From: Acanthococcus lagerstroemiae
Taxonomy: Eukaryota; Arthropoda; Insecta; Hemiptera; Eriococcidae
Assembly (NCBI GenBank): GCA_031841125.1
Contig: CM063114.1
Coordinates: 5,828,001 to 5,892,000 of the forward strand
DNA: 64,000 bases
Direction: 5' to 3'
Shown: positions 23,232-34,162 of the stretch, piece by piece
Numbering within the stretch: position 1 is the stretch's first letter
Layout: every line of letters starts with the position of its first letter
Translations under genes and position numbers: made by a program
Notes under the pieces: generated by a model
Told to the model about the DNA's origin: nothing
The model's input: only the letters and a program-made list of their open reading frames with translations
Database searches by the model: none

Positions 23232-24108
23232 ATATACATGGTGGCCGATTGTCCGAATGACTACCCCAACAACACAATAAGACAACTATGTCGATATGCC
23301 GCTGACGAGACTGACAACAACGATGCAACTATAATTACCCCTGTGACTGATCTCACGCAGAACCAGACTTACGGCAACATTTACTGCGCCCAGTGTAATG
23401 GTATATTGAACTCGCAAGTTTGGACCGTGGTTTTGAAATGCAAGCCACCACAAAACGTTAACAATCAAACCACCAATAACGGTTCATCGGTAGATAACAA
23501 GATTAATCCTAGTGCATCACCAAGCAGTTCTGATAAAGTTCATTTCAAGCCTTTAGATTACAACTCGAAACCAATGCCATTTTTTAACAACGTAACCAGC
23601 ACAACCACTACAAGTCATCCAGATACAGTTATTTTCAAGCCCAATCGACCCTAAATATCAGGAGCTGGTGTCGGTGTACCAACCAGATGCAGATGACGAA
23701 GCGGCGAAATATGCCAAATTCGATCCAACGAAAAAATCTTTTCAAAGCTTTTACAAAGGACAGAACTACACATGCACTTATCAGAAAACCGCACCACCAA
23801 ATGTACTTCCTGTTTTGAGATACTGCATACCAAGTGTATCAACATGTCCGGCTAGTTACACTGACTCAGCCGTTTCAGATCGTTGTCACTCCTACACTGC
23901 AGTCGTTTTCATCGCGGAAAACCCTTATCAATACAGAAATCAGCACTGTGCCCAGTGCAATGGAAATATGCAACGGGATCTTCCCGGTTGTGTAGAGCAG
24001 AGTAACAGAGTAGGAGGGTCGATTCTGTTTAGTGGTGGAAACAGAGGAACAGGATCAAATATATGCACTAGTGGAAATAATTCAGTTAGAAATAAATTTT
24101 GTCCTTGA
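23232..24108 (+). CDS. Exon 3B: second terminal exon of the ectodomain family, with an apparent frame break
   Basis: A strong acceptor (TGTATTTTTTCAG) precedes 23232. The exon enters in phase 0, and IYMVADCP aligns with VYQIATCP of exon 3A. It keeps NIYCAQCNG, YTCTYQ, YCIPSVSTC, CHSYTAVV, CAQCNG, LPGC and NKFCP before a TGA. Frame one stops at 23652. The homologous continuation (KYAKFDP onward) is shifted by +1, with both frames open over about 23594-23651. Either one base was lost in the Thr/Ser-rich linker, or a 70-base GT-AG intron (23592-23661) is removed; that intron would restore a continuous frame. No private SMB or signal exon lies between 15.2 and 23.2 kb. Confidence 0.65.
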
Positions 24109-24362
24109 AATCGAGGTCAATTTTGGATTAATTCACAAGTTGAATGGAATTATTGTAAGTTTGAACGAAGGAAGAAAGGTGTACACAAATGCTTTTCAAA
24201 TTACGGGACTTCAGTGGATGGCTTAGCGTGGCATTAACTTTCATGTTTGAATTTAATCTTCACTACCATATAATTGGCTGTATTTCTTAGTTTATACTAA
24301 AGATAACTAAGTACATACTTAAAATATTCCTAGCATATAATGGCATTTATCTGAAAATTATT

Positions 24363-24368
24363 AATAAA
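24363..24368 (+). promoter_or_regulatory. Poly(A) signal for the exon 3B transcript
   Basis: AATAAA 255 bases after the exon 3B stop, in AT-rich DNA. A second, weaker region is not evident. Confidence 0.45.
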
Positions 24369-24925
24369 TATACCTAAAATATTACCCATTGATCTACACT
24401 TAGCTTTAAGTAAAAAAGAGAGGCCTCATTCATCATTGTTATTCAATGTATTTCAACATGGCTTTACGTAGCCAAGTTTCATATGGACTATAATTCAATG
24501 TATTCAAGTGAATTTGGCCGAATTTTTGATTCGGGTCGCATGTGCCATGTGGCCTTTACGTTCTTTAAATTCAAATAATATTGGGTGTAACACGAAATGA
24601 AAATATAAAATACTTAGGTAATATTCATGAATATAATAGTCGTTCATTTGTGCCCCGTGAAGAATTTGTCACTAGCAGCTGATTTGGAAGTAACACTATT
24701 AGAACTTGGCAATGAAGGCAGCAGTACTGCAATAATGCCCAATGAACACTACCAAGAATATGCTGGAATACCGCTAGTTTACAGGCATACAATATTTGAC
24801 TTTAGCATGGGGTTGACAATAATGCTCAGTGGCAGTACAACAGCAGTGAACTGGAAGTAGGTTAGCAGTGTTCTACATAGTGGCACTGCGAATTTGAGTA
24901 GCAAGAACTGGCAGTGCGTTATCTG
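24369..24925. other. Intergenic DNA rich in GCAGTA/GCAGTG words
   Basis: The words CAGTACT, CAGTAC, CAGTGA and CAGTGTT recur at 24715-24920, hinting at a degenerate short repeat or the 5' flank of LINE copy B. A 77-codon open frame here has no recognisable features. Confidence 0.3.
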
Positions 24926-26080
24926 TGAAAAGAAAGAAACCATGGATGAACGAAGAAAATGTAAGAATACAAAAGATACGGAAGATAGATTAGCTTACCA
25001 AAGGCTAAGGAATAAAACAAAGAGAGAGTGTAAAAAGGCAAAGCAGGAATGGATGTAAGAAAAAAGTGATGATAGAAGAATTTATGAATACAGGACAAAT
25101 AGATTTGGCATATAAAAAAAAACAAAAACACAGTTTGGAGAAAGAAGGAAGAAAGCAAGTAATATAATAAATAAGGAGAGAGAGCCTATATACACAGCTG
25201 AAGGTAAAGCGAAAAGGTGGGTAGAGTATGTAGGACTATATAGTAATAATGGGGATGAAGAGATAAGAATGGAGAGGAAGGAAGATGTGGAAGAAGATGA
25301 GAGGGGACTCAATTTTAGGAGGTGAATTTGACAAAGCATTCAGAGATTTAGAGAAAGGGAAGGCTCCAGGAGTGGATGAGATACCAGCTGAATTATTACA
25401 GAACTTAGAAGAATATGTACTTCATAAATTGTACAAATCAATATGTTATTGATAAAGGGAAAATTCCAGAGGTTTTAAAAAAAAAAGTGCTATTGTAACT
25501 ATACCAAAAAGAATCAGGAGCAGATGGGTATGAAAATTGTCGAACAAAATTAGTTTTACTAAGATAATTTTATAGAAGAATTTAGAATAGAATGCAGGAC
25601 TAGATGATCGGTTTGGATTTAGAAAGAGTAGATATTAGAGAAGGGGGACAAATAAAATGAACAGTAAAAAAAGTAATCCAAACAGTTGGTCTTCAGCAGT
25701 AAAAATGGCGAGTTTTAGCTGTAATGAAAGGAAAATGCACAGTAGACTGCAGGGGGGTCATTTTTGGCCATATGGACAGTAAAGAAATACTTTTCTACCT
25801 TTAATTGGCTAAGCAGTAAATACTAATTTTTACACAGTATTGTTACGACCTGAACTTGCAGAATTGAAGTGAGATAAGAATAAGCGAGCGAGCGACTCGT
25901 CTGCTTATTTTCTTTACCAGTTGTATCATACTCGATGAGGAAGAAACGTCATGAAACTGGGGAAATATATTTATCACTTGGGATGCGATCTGACATACCC
26001 AGGTTTGTTGCGGAAAACAAAATTTCACAGTACGGTCAAATTAGTAAAAAATCGAAAAATAACTGCATTTTTTTCTTTAG

Positions 26081-26392
26081 TGTAGAATGATTGCTTACAC
26101 TATCGGGAACGCTGTTCCAGCGTCGTCTGGAAGGCTTCTTACTGCGAGCGAGCACGTTTATGAGACCCAGGCTTGTTGCGGAATGAAAAAATTTACAACT
26201 GGTAAACAGACTACGACTACGGAAACGAACACAGCCATTGAAATGAATACCACCACAAACGCCAGTAAACCTCCTGCTAAGACCACCGAATATGTTCCAC
26301 CAGGGACAGAAGTCACCACTGAAGATGTATCCGAATCAACTTCAAGGACCACCCGCGACATGCCTTCAGCTTCACTAAGTGATTTCGAATAA
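26081..26392 (+). CDS. Possible Thr-rich terminal exon, unrecognised
   Basis: A strong acceptor-like tract (ATTTTTTTCTTTAG) ends at 26080. The frame is open from TGT at 26081, or from ATG at 26087, to TAA after SDFE. The product starts with about 45 mixed residues including TQACCGM, then becomes a mucin-like Thr/Ser/Pro-rich segment (KQTTTTETNTA and similar), suited to O-glycosylation on a secreted protein. The phrase ACCCAGGCTTGTTGCGGAA is repeated in variant form 168 bases upstream (25996), so the cysteine-bearing piece has been locally duplicated. No homology recognised; it may be chance. Confidence 0.3.
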   Translation, partial: CRMIAYTIGNAVPASSGRLLTASEHVYETQACCGMKKFTTGKQTTTTETNTAIEMNTTTNASKPPAKTTEYVPPGTEVTTEDVSESTSRTTRDMPSASLSDFE

Positions 26393-26908
26393 TTTCGGTC
26401 ATCACACATTTCATCTCAGTAGGAATGTAATGCATTTCGAACTTTTTGTCTTGTTTCTGTTAGGCTGTTATTGAGACTGGCGACGTGGGAATGAAACCCT
26501 AAGCAATCTCAAGAAATACAAAAGTATTATTTGCACCCCTTTCCCAATTCGACATTTCTAACTTCTTCAAAAAGAAATAAGTTGGTACCCTAATCACACC
26601 TACAGTTTCCTCCACCACTCTTTTTCTTCATATGAGAAAATAGTCGCAAACCCTAACTGACAGCCAAGCATTTGAGCTTTTGACCTAGGACTCCTCATGG
26701 AAAGCCTTCAGACATAAGACTGACTGGAAAAAGAATCACAATACCCTCTCGAGAAAGCGTAAACACGGCACCTGGGGAAGTAAAGGGGAAAAACAATGGG
26801 AATTGACATTGATTTTTGGCATTTGAGCTTCAGTCGCTAGGAAATCTTCCTATGGTAGCCTAAAATTACTGCTGAGCGAAAATTTTTCGAAATGACTGGC
26901 TGACTAGG

Positions 26909-27153
26909 CTGACTGACTCAACGCTCTTCATCCGCTTGCAAGTACCGCACTCCTTGTACCAGCCTGTATTCCCTTGCGAGCATCACGGTCCTTGTACCAA
27001 CCTGCGAGCACTATGCTCTGCAAGATGATGCACTAGCAGAGCATATAGTGCTCACAAATTGGTACAAAGAACGCGATGCTCGCAAGGGAATACAGGCTGA
27101 TACAAGGAGTGTGGTACTCGCAGTCGAATGAAGATGAGTGTTGAGTCAGTCAG
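26909..27153. mobile_element. Hairpin (foldback) MITE, about 110-base arms
   Basis: The arms pair almost completely: outer TGACTGACTCAAC with GTTGAGTCAGTCA, then GTATTCCCTTGCGAGCAT with ATGCTCGCAAGGGAATAC, and an inner GAGCACTATGCTCTGC match. The loop near 27020 is under 15 bases. No coding capacity. Confidence 0.8.
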
Positions 27154-27321
27154 TCCAGTCTCGTCCAGTCTAGCCTAGTCCAGTCCAGTCAGTATTATTA
27201 TTATTATTACTATTATTATTTTTTGTAACGCTCTTTTCGTCATGCTCCAACGTAACGCTTTTTTCCCGTTATAATATGCCAAAGTAAAGACATGAATCAA
27301 CCGTCTCCCGCCGGACGCCCT

Positions 27322-27601
27322 AGTTTTTATTCTGCCTAGAGGCGCGAGCATGTTAAATCCGGTTTTAATGACGTCATACACGCCTTTTCTAATTTGGTCT
27401 CAACCCGAGCCCTGGAATCCGCCCTTTCGAGCATTTCCTCAGAGACGTCGGGGAAGCTGCTAGGGCTATTTTAGCCCGCTTCAGTTCTTGCCGAAAAACC
27501 GGCCTAGGTCGAACATCTGGCGAGTTGCTACGTGGGATCGAACCCGGGAACTCCGGATTCCAAGACCAACGCGCTATCCACTCGGCCAACCAGACCTCTA
27601 C
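27322..27601 (-). mobile_element. tRNA-derived SINE with 15-base target duplication
   Basis: On the minus strand the 5' end reads GGTTGGCCGAGTGGATAGCG, with a pol III A box (TGGCCGAGTGG). Further on it reads GGTTCGATCCC, a B box, with tRNA-like spacing. A body with GGCCGGTTTTTCGGC and AGGGCTCGGGTTGAGA follows. The flanks CCCGCCGGACGCCCT at 27307-27321 and 27602-27616 are identical, marking the target-site duplication. The head resembles a tRNA with a long variable arm (Leu/Ser type), but the parent is not certain. Confidence 0.9.
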
Positions 27602-27603
27602 CC

Positions 27604-27900
27604 CGCCGGACGCCCTGGTTCTGGAGATGATGAACAGTCGAAGTAGTTGGAACCGAGTGTCGGCCTTTGTCTCGGCCATCATGAAGAGGAAGATGCAGAC
27701 GGAGAGGTCGAGGCAGAGAAACGACGAACCAAGCTCGACCCACACTATCGAACAAGACAACTCTGTACCATCCTAGGAGAGCTGCTGCAGCTGCGCGGCG
27801 GACCCCCCGGTCGAAAATTTCTCAAATTTTCGACTTCAACTCCGTTCACGTTAACTTCACTTCGTTGAATTTCTTCTTTCATCTCTGAAGCAGTCGTGAT
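27604..27900. other. GC-rich block, unassigned
   Basis: Base composition differs sharply from the surroundings (for example CTGCAGCTGCGCGGCGG near 27787). Short frames are open on both strands, but no family is recognised. It is the target into which the SINE inserted and may be part of an older mobile element. Confidence 0.35.
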
Positions 27901-29472
27901 GGTGTCGAATGGTTCTTAGAGAACAGAAAATAGAAATCGCTCATTTTTACAAAATAGAAAAACAGAACCAATCCCAATAGGCTGTATCCGAATTTAGTCC
28001 CGAAAGGGTAATGTCGGAGCCGAGTTTAGTCCGTGCAAGCGGTTCAATTTAGTCCCGCAACTTTATGGGCGTCTGTGCGTAGATAGTAGGCTACTCTTTG
28101 ATCTACATAGAGGAGATCGCTATATTGTCGAACGCGCGCCTGGAATATTTAAAACGCGTTTCCTTTAAACTGCTGATAGCATCGGATTCAGTGTGAAAAA
28201 ATAGACCTAAAAACATAATTCGTTTGTGTCCGGAAAATTTGCTAAAAAAAAGATATACAAATAAAAGTAGCGGAAATACTGCAGAAACTTTGAACTTGTT
28301 TTTCTCACAAGTTATAGGTTTTTATATTGCCATGTTTGAAGTGCTGTAACTCTACGAATTTTCATCGGTTATCAATAATTTTTTTTTTAATGCTCAGTGA
28401 AATGTGGTGCATCTGATGGGCGCATTATCTCAAAATCGATTTCTCCGCAACACGCATGGGTGTGTCAGATCGCATCACACTTATTCGGAGTTCAATGTTA
28501 TAGTATAGACAAGTTACAGTTATTCGTGTTCATCATCTGTTAGTAATTTCGAAAATGGAATTTTGGCATCTGGGAGATCTGCATTCAGACTTCGGGTATA
28601 ATACCTCGTGCACCCGTCCTGTTTTCCTCAAGCACTACACCTGTAAGTATGTAGTTGGGATGTTGATCTGACTTAATTTAGTAGAGGTCCCATCGCAGGC
28701 AACACTGGTAGCGTTTGGCTCGAAGAGGAAGAGGGCCGCCCGCTAATTCTACCCGAGCGTTGTGGGTGCAGTGAAGAAAAACAGCTTTAATTAGCAGATC
28801 GGCATAATAATTTTTTAAGCATTGAATTTTACTTTTATTATATTCCAACACTCAAATTGGATACTGCTTTTGTACTTTTACTTCACTTATGTTCATTTAA
28901 TTGCTGTGATATTTCTTATTTTTAACGCAATACATTAATTATCGCTGATTTCTTGTTTTTCCTTGCATACGAGTATCTATTTATTTACTGGTCATTTCAT
29001 ATGATACTGCTCAATCACTGGAAATATTGTGAATCATCGTTTTTTTACTGTGTAAACAACCAATTAAAAAGTGCCGATAAGTGGTAGTCTTAGAGAAGCA
29101 GCGTTAGCTTTGAAATTAATTGTAGATGGGAGACACAAAAAAGGGCAGGATACCTGTATGACATTCGTTTATATTGAAAAATCTTTTGATGATGTTAAAT
29201 GGAATAAAATGTTTGATATTCTAAAAAATATAGGGATTAAATTTAAAGAAAGGCAAGTTATTTTGAACTTATAAAGAACAAGAAACTACATGAAGAATAC
29301 GATGGGAGAGAAGGGAGGCTAATATAGAAAAATTGTAAGGGGTACTCCTTATTTCCAGTATTATTTATTTTGGGCATGCATACTTAGAGTGAACTATCAA
29401 AGAAATAGAAGAAAAATTTGAAGCAAGTGTAACTATACTGGTGGGCCGAGTGGATAGTGCGCTGGTCTCGGA

Positions 29473-30966
29473 CAGAGGCGAAACTATAGGGGTGTAGGGG
29501 GTTGAAACACCCCTCAATATTTTGAAACTGTTCATTTGAATTTTTCGTTTTTTATGAATACGTTCGTTTGTTCATTTATTTATTTATTTTTCAATTAAAA
29601 AATATTTCGATTCAAAAATCGGCAAATTTTTAATTTTTCAAATATTTTGTCGGTGAATCTTTAGTTTTCAAAAAATATTGGTCGGTAAATTTTTTTAGCC
29701 ACCTTTCCCAAACTGAAAGTCAAATTTCGTTTCAAAAAACTGTGGTCACAGACTAGTCAGTCAAAAGCTGATGGTTTCAAGCTGAGTATCGAACGTTATC
29801 TGAAAGGGTGAAACAAAGCTGGAATGCGGAAGATATTTCGAAAATCTGAAAGTCGGTCAGATACCAAACGTTATATTTCGAATTTCAATGACTATTCTCT
29901 TTTTACTAAATTCTCTGTTCGGTCTCGACTCTGAAATTTGAGAAAATTGAACATTTTATTAAAATCTAAGAGTTGAAAGCAAAAGACTTATTTTCCAATG
30001 TCACAAGCTGAATCCCATAGCAAATGTTCTATTGTTTAATTTACGGGCTTTGATCCTGGTAAATGTAGGAGGGGAATTTAGTATGGAACAGAAGTCAAAA
30101 CTCCATGTTTTTCCCATAAGAACGAAAAGGGAGATTGTGGCACGGATTTCCTGAGTCCGATCGACCAGAAACTTTGTAGGTTTCTTCTTCTTCTTTCACT
30201 TCCTTTCTTTGATTTCACTGAAACCAATTTACGAGACAAATCAGAGGAAATTCAGAAAAAAAGATCACCAAGAGTAAATAACGAGCACCTTCATGTGTAA
30301 AGGAAGTTGTGTGTTCCTCCCAATGATGTAGCCAGGAGGGTTAGGGGGATGAATTCCCTCCTTGAGATGAGAATTTTTTATATGCTGGCAGTATGACAGT
30401 AAATGCGCGAAATGAAATTTAAATTCAGATGCATAATTGAAGTTGAAAAGCACAACACACCGATACGTCAATGTAAAAACATACAGTTTATGTTAGGTTT
30501 TTTTTAGGTGTACTCCCCAAAAATTTTCACCCCCCCCTCCCTGGAAAATCCTGGCTACGCCACTGGTTCCTCTCAAATATTCCCAACATCCTTTCTGCTT
30601 GCTCACCCGGACTAGGGTATGCTCATGTGTGCAAATGTGAGTGCTTGAGGGATAAAGTTCCAATCTGAATTTGCAGAAACGAAACTATGGATGGAGAGGG
30701 GGGGGGGGTGAAATACCCCCAATAATTTGGCAGTCGGCAAATTTTGAAACTGTTCATTTGAATTTTTCATTTTCCAAGAACGTTTGTTTATCTGTTTTTT
30801 TTTGTTTGTTTTTTTTTCAATTAAGAAATATTTTGATTAAAAAATTGGCAAATTTTCTGATTTTTTAAAAATTTTGTCGACGAATTTTTAGTTTTCAAAA
30901 AATATTTGTCGGCAAATTTTCTTTCTCCATCCCCTCCCCCGAACTGAAAGTCAAGTTTCGTCTCTG
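29473..30966. mobile_element. Composite non-autonomous hAT element, copy 1
   Basis: The ends are CAGAGGCGAAACT and, inverted, CAGAGACGAAACT. The 8-base target duplication is GTCTCGGA (29465-29472 and 30967-30974), the hAT hallmark. The interior has no transposase. It begins and ends with two related 260-295 base modules in direct orientation (29473 to about 29733, and 30674-30966), each with its own CAGARACGAAACT-like ends, around a core of about 0.94 kb shared with copy 2. Confidence 0.85.
30321..30565. mobile_element. hAT MITE nested in composite copy 1
   Basis: Ends CAATGATGTAGCCAGG and, inverted, CAGTGGCGTAGCCAGG. Flanks GTTCCTCC and GTTCCTCT form an 8-base duplication with one change. 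Copy 2 of the composite lacks it and shows the empty site (GTGTTCCTCTCAAGTATT). 245 bases, no coding capacity. Confidence 0.85.
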
Positions 30967-31589
30967 GTCTCGGAATCCGGGGGTCCCGGGTCCAAGCCCA
31001 CGTAGCAACTCGCTAAATTTCGACGTAGGCCGGTTTTTCATGAGAAGAGAATTAAGACAGCCTTAACAGCCTTCCCGATGTCTATTAGGTAATGCTCAAA
31101 ACGGCGGATTCCAGGGCTCGGGTTGAGAGTAAAATTAGAAAAAAAGACTATACATAAGGAGCTAGTAAATATGCTCAGGTTTACAGATGATACTGTCTGA
31201 GTACGAGTAGCTATTTTGAGCATAGAATATCGTATGGAAATAAATAAAAATAAAGTAATAGTATGTAATTGATGTGAACATGATAGTATAAATATAAAAA
31301 TTGGTCACGAAAAAATTCAGGAAGAGAAGAGATAAACTAATAGGGCATAACTTGAGGCACCCAGAAATAATATCACTGCTGCTAGAACGAATGATGGAAT
31401 GAAAGAATTGGGTAGGTCGGCAAGGATTCCAGTATGTTCACTGTTCAACAGATAATCCAGGATGTCAAATGTAAGAGTTATGTGGAAATTAAAGAACTCG
31501 CACAAAATAGAGAGAAATGGAAAGCTGTATCAAACCGGTCGTAAGACTGATAACCTTATCATCATCATCATCAACAGGATAAGCAATAC

Positions 31590-32800
31590 AGCAGGAACAC
31601 CACTTCCGCCTTGACTGGCACTGAGCTGACTACTACTAAAGTACATTGGCAGTAAGAGTCGTAGTCCACTGTCTTATTTACAATCATCAAGAATTTTGAA
31701 ACCCCACATTTAATATGTATTACACAACTTGACATTAGCAGTAGTATTGGTAGCGAATCTTCTAGCAACACTGTTACAGTACTCTTCATGAGGTAAGAAA
31801 GTATGTATTCCTTATGTTTCAGTTATTCGGTTGTCTATACATTATTAGACACTGATTCTAATGTGATGATATATCTAATAGCTTGTAATTATGATAATCA
31901 TGTCATGACATGTAGTTGATACTCATTACCAGCAAGTGAGCCTAATATATTAAAAAGAACAAAGTCATTGCTTCGCCTTGCCTATTAGCTCTATACCTAT
32001 ACTGGACAAAACATACTTGATCTTTGACTTGGACCCTAGATTGCTAGTTCATCAGAATAGCCAAGGCCTGGTCTTTTCTTTCTCGATTGCATACTAATAA
32101 TTGGGCTACGCGGCACTGGTCGGATTTTAGGTTCCTTAGCCTGACCATCCTTGAAATTTCCTGCCGTTATGCTAATTTGACCTGGCTATGGGTGTGGACG
32201 CATCAAGTTATTCTGTGTAGGATATAGTGATGGCATGTAGTATCGACCTATCACCCTACTGACAAGAATCGCAGACTTCTTATAGTTATAGCCAAGAAAA
32301 CATTTGAAAGACTTATAATGGTCTTATAATTTTTTTAAAAATTATGTCATAATGTAGACAACTGCTGGGCTTAGTAAGAATTAATCAACACAGTCGAATT
32401 TTAAGGGAAGGGGGATTTGGGAGACACTCCCTCCCTCTGGATCGTCCAAAATTCCGTTCTTTCATACAAATTCTCTGAAAAGTGAAAAATTCTGCTCACT
32501 TTGTTCGAAAATGAGTGTTCTATATCACTTTGAAGGGGTCAACACCATGAAATCCTCCCCCGTAGAATATTGACATCGACCCTGTTAATCAGTGACGTTG
32601 TTACTATACAACCGTATCTGTAATTTTTCTTTTAAAATTCATACACCTATTTTGTTGCGAAAAATTCTACACAGCCAAAAGGCGGATTTACCTAAAGGCA
32701 CTTTGTATTCGAAAATTGTATAAAGCCAAAGCATAAACTAATATAGAACAAGCTGGTACTGAAAAAGTTCTGGTTTCAACTACATGCTGCATATAGTTTT
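31590..32800. other. Non-coding stretch
   Basis: AT-rich and without recognisable genes or repeats. Confidence 0.4.
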
Positions 32801-32929
32801 ATCAAAGACTAAAAGAAGAAGAATCCTTTTTAACGAACCCAGGACATACTCCGGACAGAGAACCAAAGATATGGCTCAAATATTCTAAGTTACATTTTAC
32901 TACTCGCGTACGAAGTTCGTAGCAAATGT

Positions 32930-33035
32930 ACATCGATGGCAGAGAGGCGTATGGCGATGCACGCACGCCAAATTGGCCCCGGGATATCGTACCCCTATCC
33001 CGGAAACGCCCCGAATGGGCCTGCGTCAGAAAGGG
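32930..33035. repeat. Dispersed repeat with GCGATGCACGCACGCC motif
   Basis: GCGTATGGCGATGCACGCAC at 32947, in inverse orientation, matches GCATGCGTGCATCGCCATAC at 38810 and GCATGCGTGCATTGCCATAC at 42857. A related piece lies near 62935. The adjoining CGGAAACGCCCCGAATGGGC matches the inverse at 37745-37770. This looks like one family of decayed MITE or SINE-like units. Confidence 0.55.
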
Positions 33036-33039
33036 GGGG

Positions 33040-34060
33040 GGGAGGGAAGCAAAAGGCAACATATTTTAAATAAGAATAGTAAAATAGAAGTTAAATCAGT
33101 GCATTGTATTTGGAATGCAACTGAAATGATGAGGACCGGCGATCTTTCATTTTCTTATCTGGTGCGAATACAAAAAACTTTAATAAGATACCTCCCCCTC
33201 CCCTCCTCTTTTCCTCCAAGAAGATTGAAACATAAAAAACATCCAATAAGTACAGATAAGTTTTAAAAAATTGAATTTAAGAAAAAACTTGGATTCTTCC
33301 ACCTGGTGCACATGGTCTAGTGCAACTGGACTTTCGCCGGCCTTGGAAATGATTATCATATTCTTGACTAAAATTTCTTACTTTTTATACTTAACTTTCA
33401 TTTAACCCATATCTGACCTCCATTAACCTCACAATTATCTTGTATTGGCCCTACATTGGACTTGCACTCGTCTGTCTAGAACATACAGTTATGGAACAAA
33501 AAACGAACACGATCCATGGTTTGTCGATCATTCGGTGATATGGACACATGTCGGACGTTTTCAAAATGTCCCAGATTTATTCTAATTTTTTTGTCAGTAC
33601 GATATAGACATTCCAACTGATGTTCCGTTGTTCTGCCAGAGTGCGACATCTCTCACTGCAGGCACTCTATCAGAACAATGAGACATCCGTAAGTTTATAT
33701 ATTGACATGGTATTAAATGGTCAAAGGAGTCGACTAACTAATGACGTATGTGTATGTCATACTTCTAAAACCATCCACGTGCCAAAAATGAAGTTGGTCA
33801 GCAGAACAACAAACGTAAATTATTCTCTTAGGTAGTTAAATTACTTAAAAATTGTTTTTCGACTGGAGGAATGGATTCCCATGATCAGAGGGTACATATC
33901 AAGGCTCAGGGTTCCTGGCCGGAATCTGGCAAAAAGTCATTCTTTGTAAGGTCTTAATTCACGTATAACAACAGCAGTGAAAAAAATGTATCAATTTATT
34001 AAACGGAGACAATTTTAAATGTTTGAATTCCTCAATATTATTCCAACTAATCAACAAAAA
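33040..34060. other. Non-coding stretch before the orphan gene
   Basis: Several short frames, none with recognisable features. Confidence 0.35.
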
Positions 34061-34063
34061 ATT

Positions 34064-34069
34064 TTTATT
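34064..34069 (-). promoter_or_regulatory. Poly(A) signal for the 276 aa gene
   Basis: AATAAA on the minus strand about 95 bases past the stop codon. A second copy lies about 70 bases further on, near 33993. Confidence 0.5.
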
Positions 34070-34162
34070 TAAATTAAAAAGAAGAAAAAAATTAGAACAC
34101 TAATAAGCTATAATATAGATTTTATCTATCCAGAATTATGCCAATCGCGGGTTATAACAAAT

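Larger units (their letters stand above)
25656..29075. other. DNA block separating two parts of LINE copy B
   Basis: It holds a local duplication (25996 and 26164), a Thr-rich open frame, a hairpin MITE, a SINE, and a repeat of TTTAGTCCCG words at 27990-28060. The remainder, 28100-29075, is AT-rich with nothing recognisable. Confidence 0.45.
29441..31146 (+). mobile_element. Second SINE copy, split by a composite hAT element
   Basis: The head GGTGGGCCGAGTGGATAGTG lies at 29442-29461. The continuation CGGAATCCGGGGGTCCCGGG, then GGCCGGTTTTTCATG and CCAGGGCTCGGGTTGAGAG, resumes at about 30967. Flanking ACTATAC at 29434-29440 and 31147-31153 is a likely target duplication in LINE copy B. Compared with the minus-strand copy at 27322, the B box is mutated. 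Confidence 0.8.
24930..31573 (+). mobile_element. RTE/CR1-like LINE, copy B (split by nested insertions)
   Basis: Three blocks align in order with copy A: about 24930-25655 (linker to early RT, including KAPGVDEIPAELL), about 29075-29440 (FVYIEKSFDDVKW) and about 31147-31573 (LRFTDDT, then RFQYVHC-like and NRS, ending (ATC)n). Block two begins where block one stops relative to copy A, so about 3.4 kb of other DNA lies within one original copy. The catalytic FADD box reads FTDD. It carries many stops. Confidence 0.75.

Noticed and set aside
24627..24860. 77-codon plus-strand frame
   Set aside because: It lies in a stretch of repeated GCAGTA words just before a truncated LINE, with no splice or domain support.
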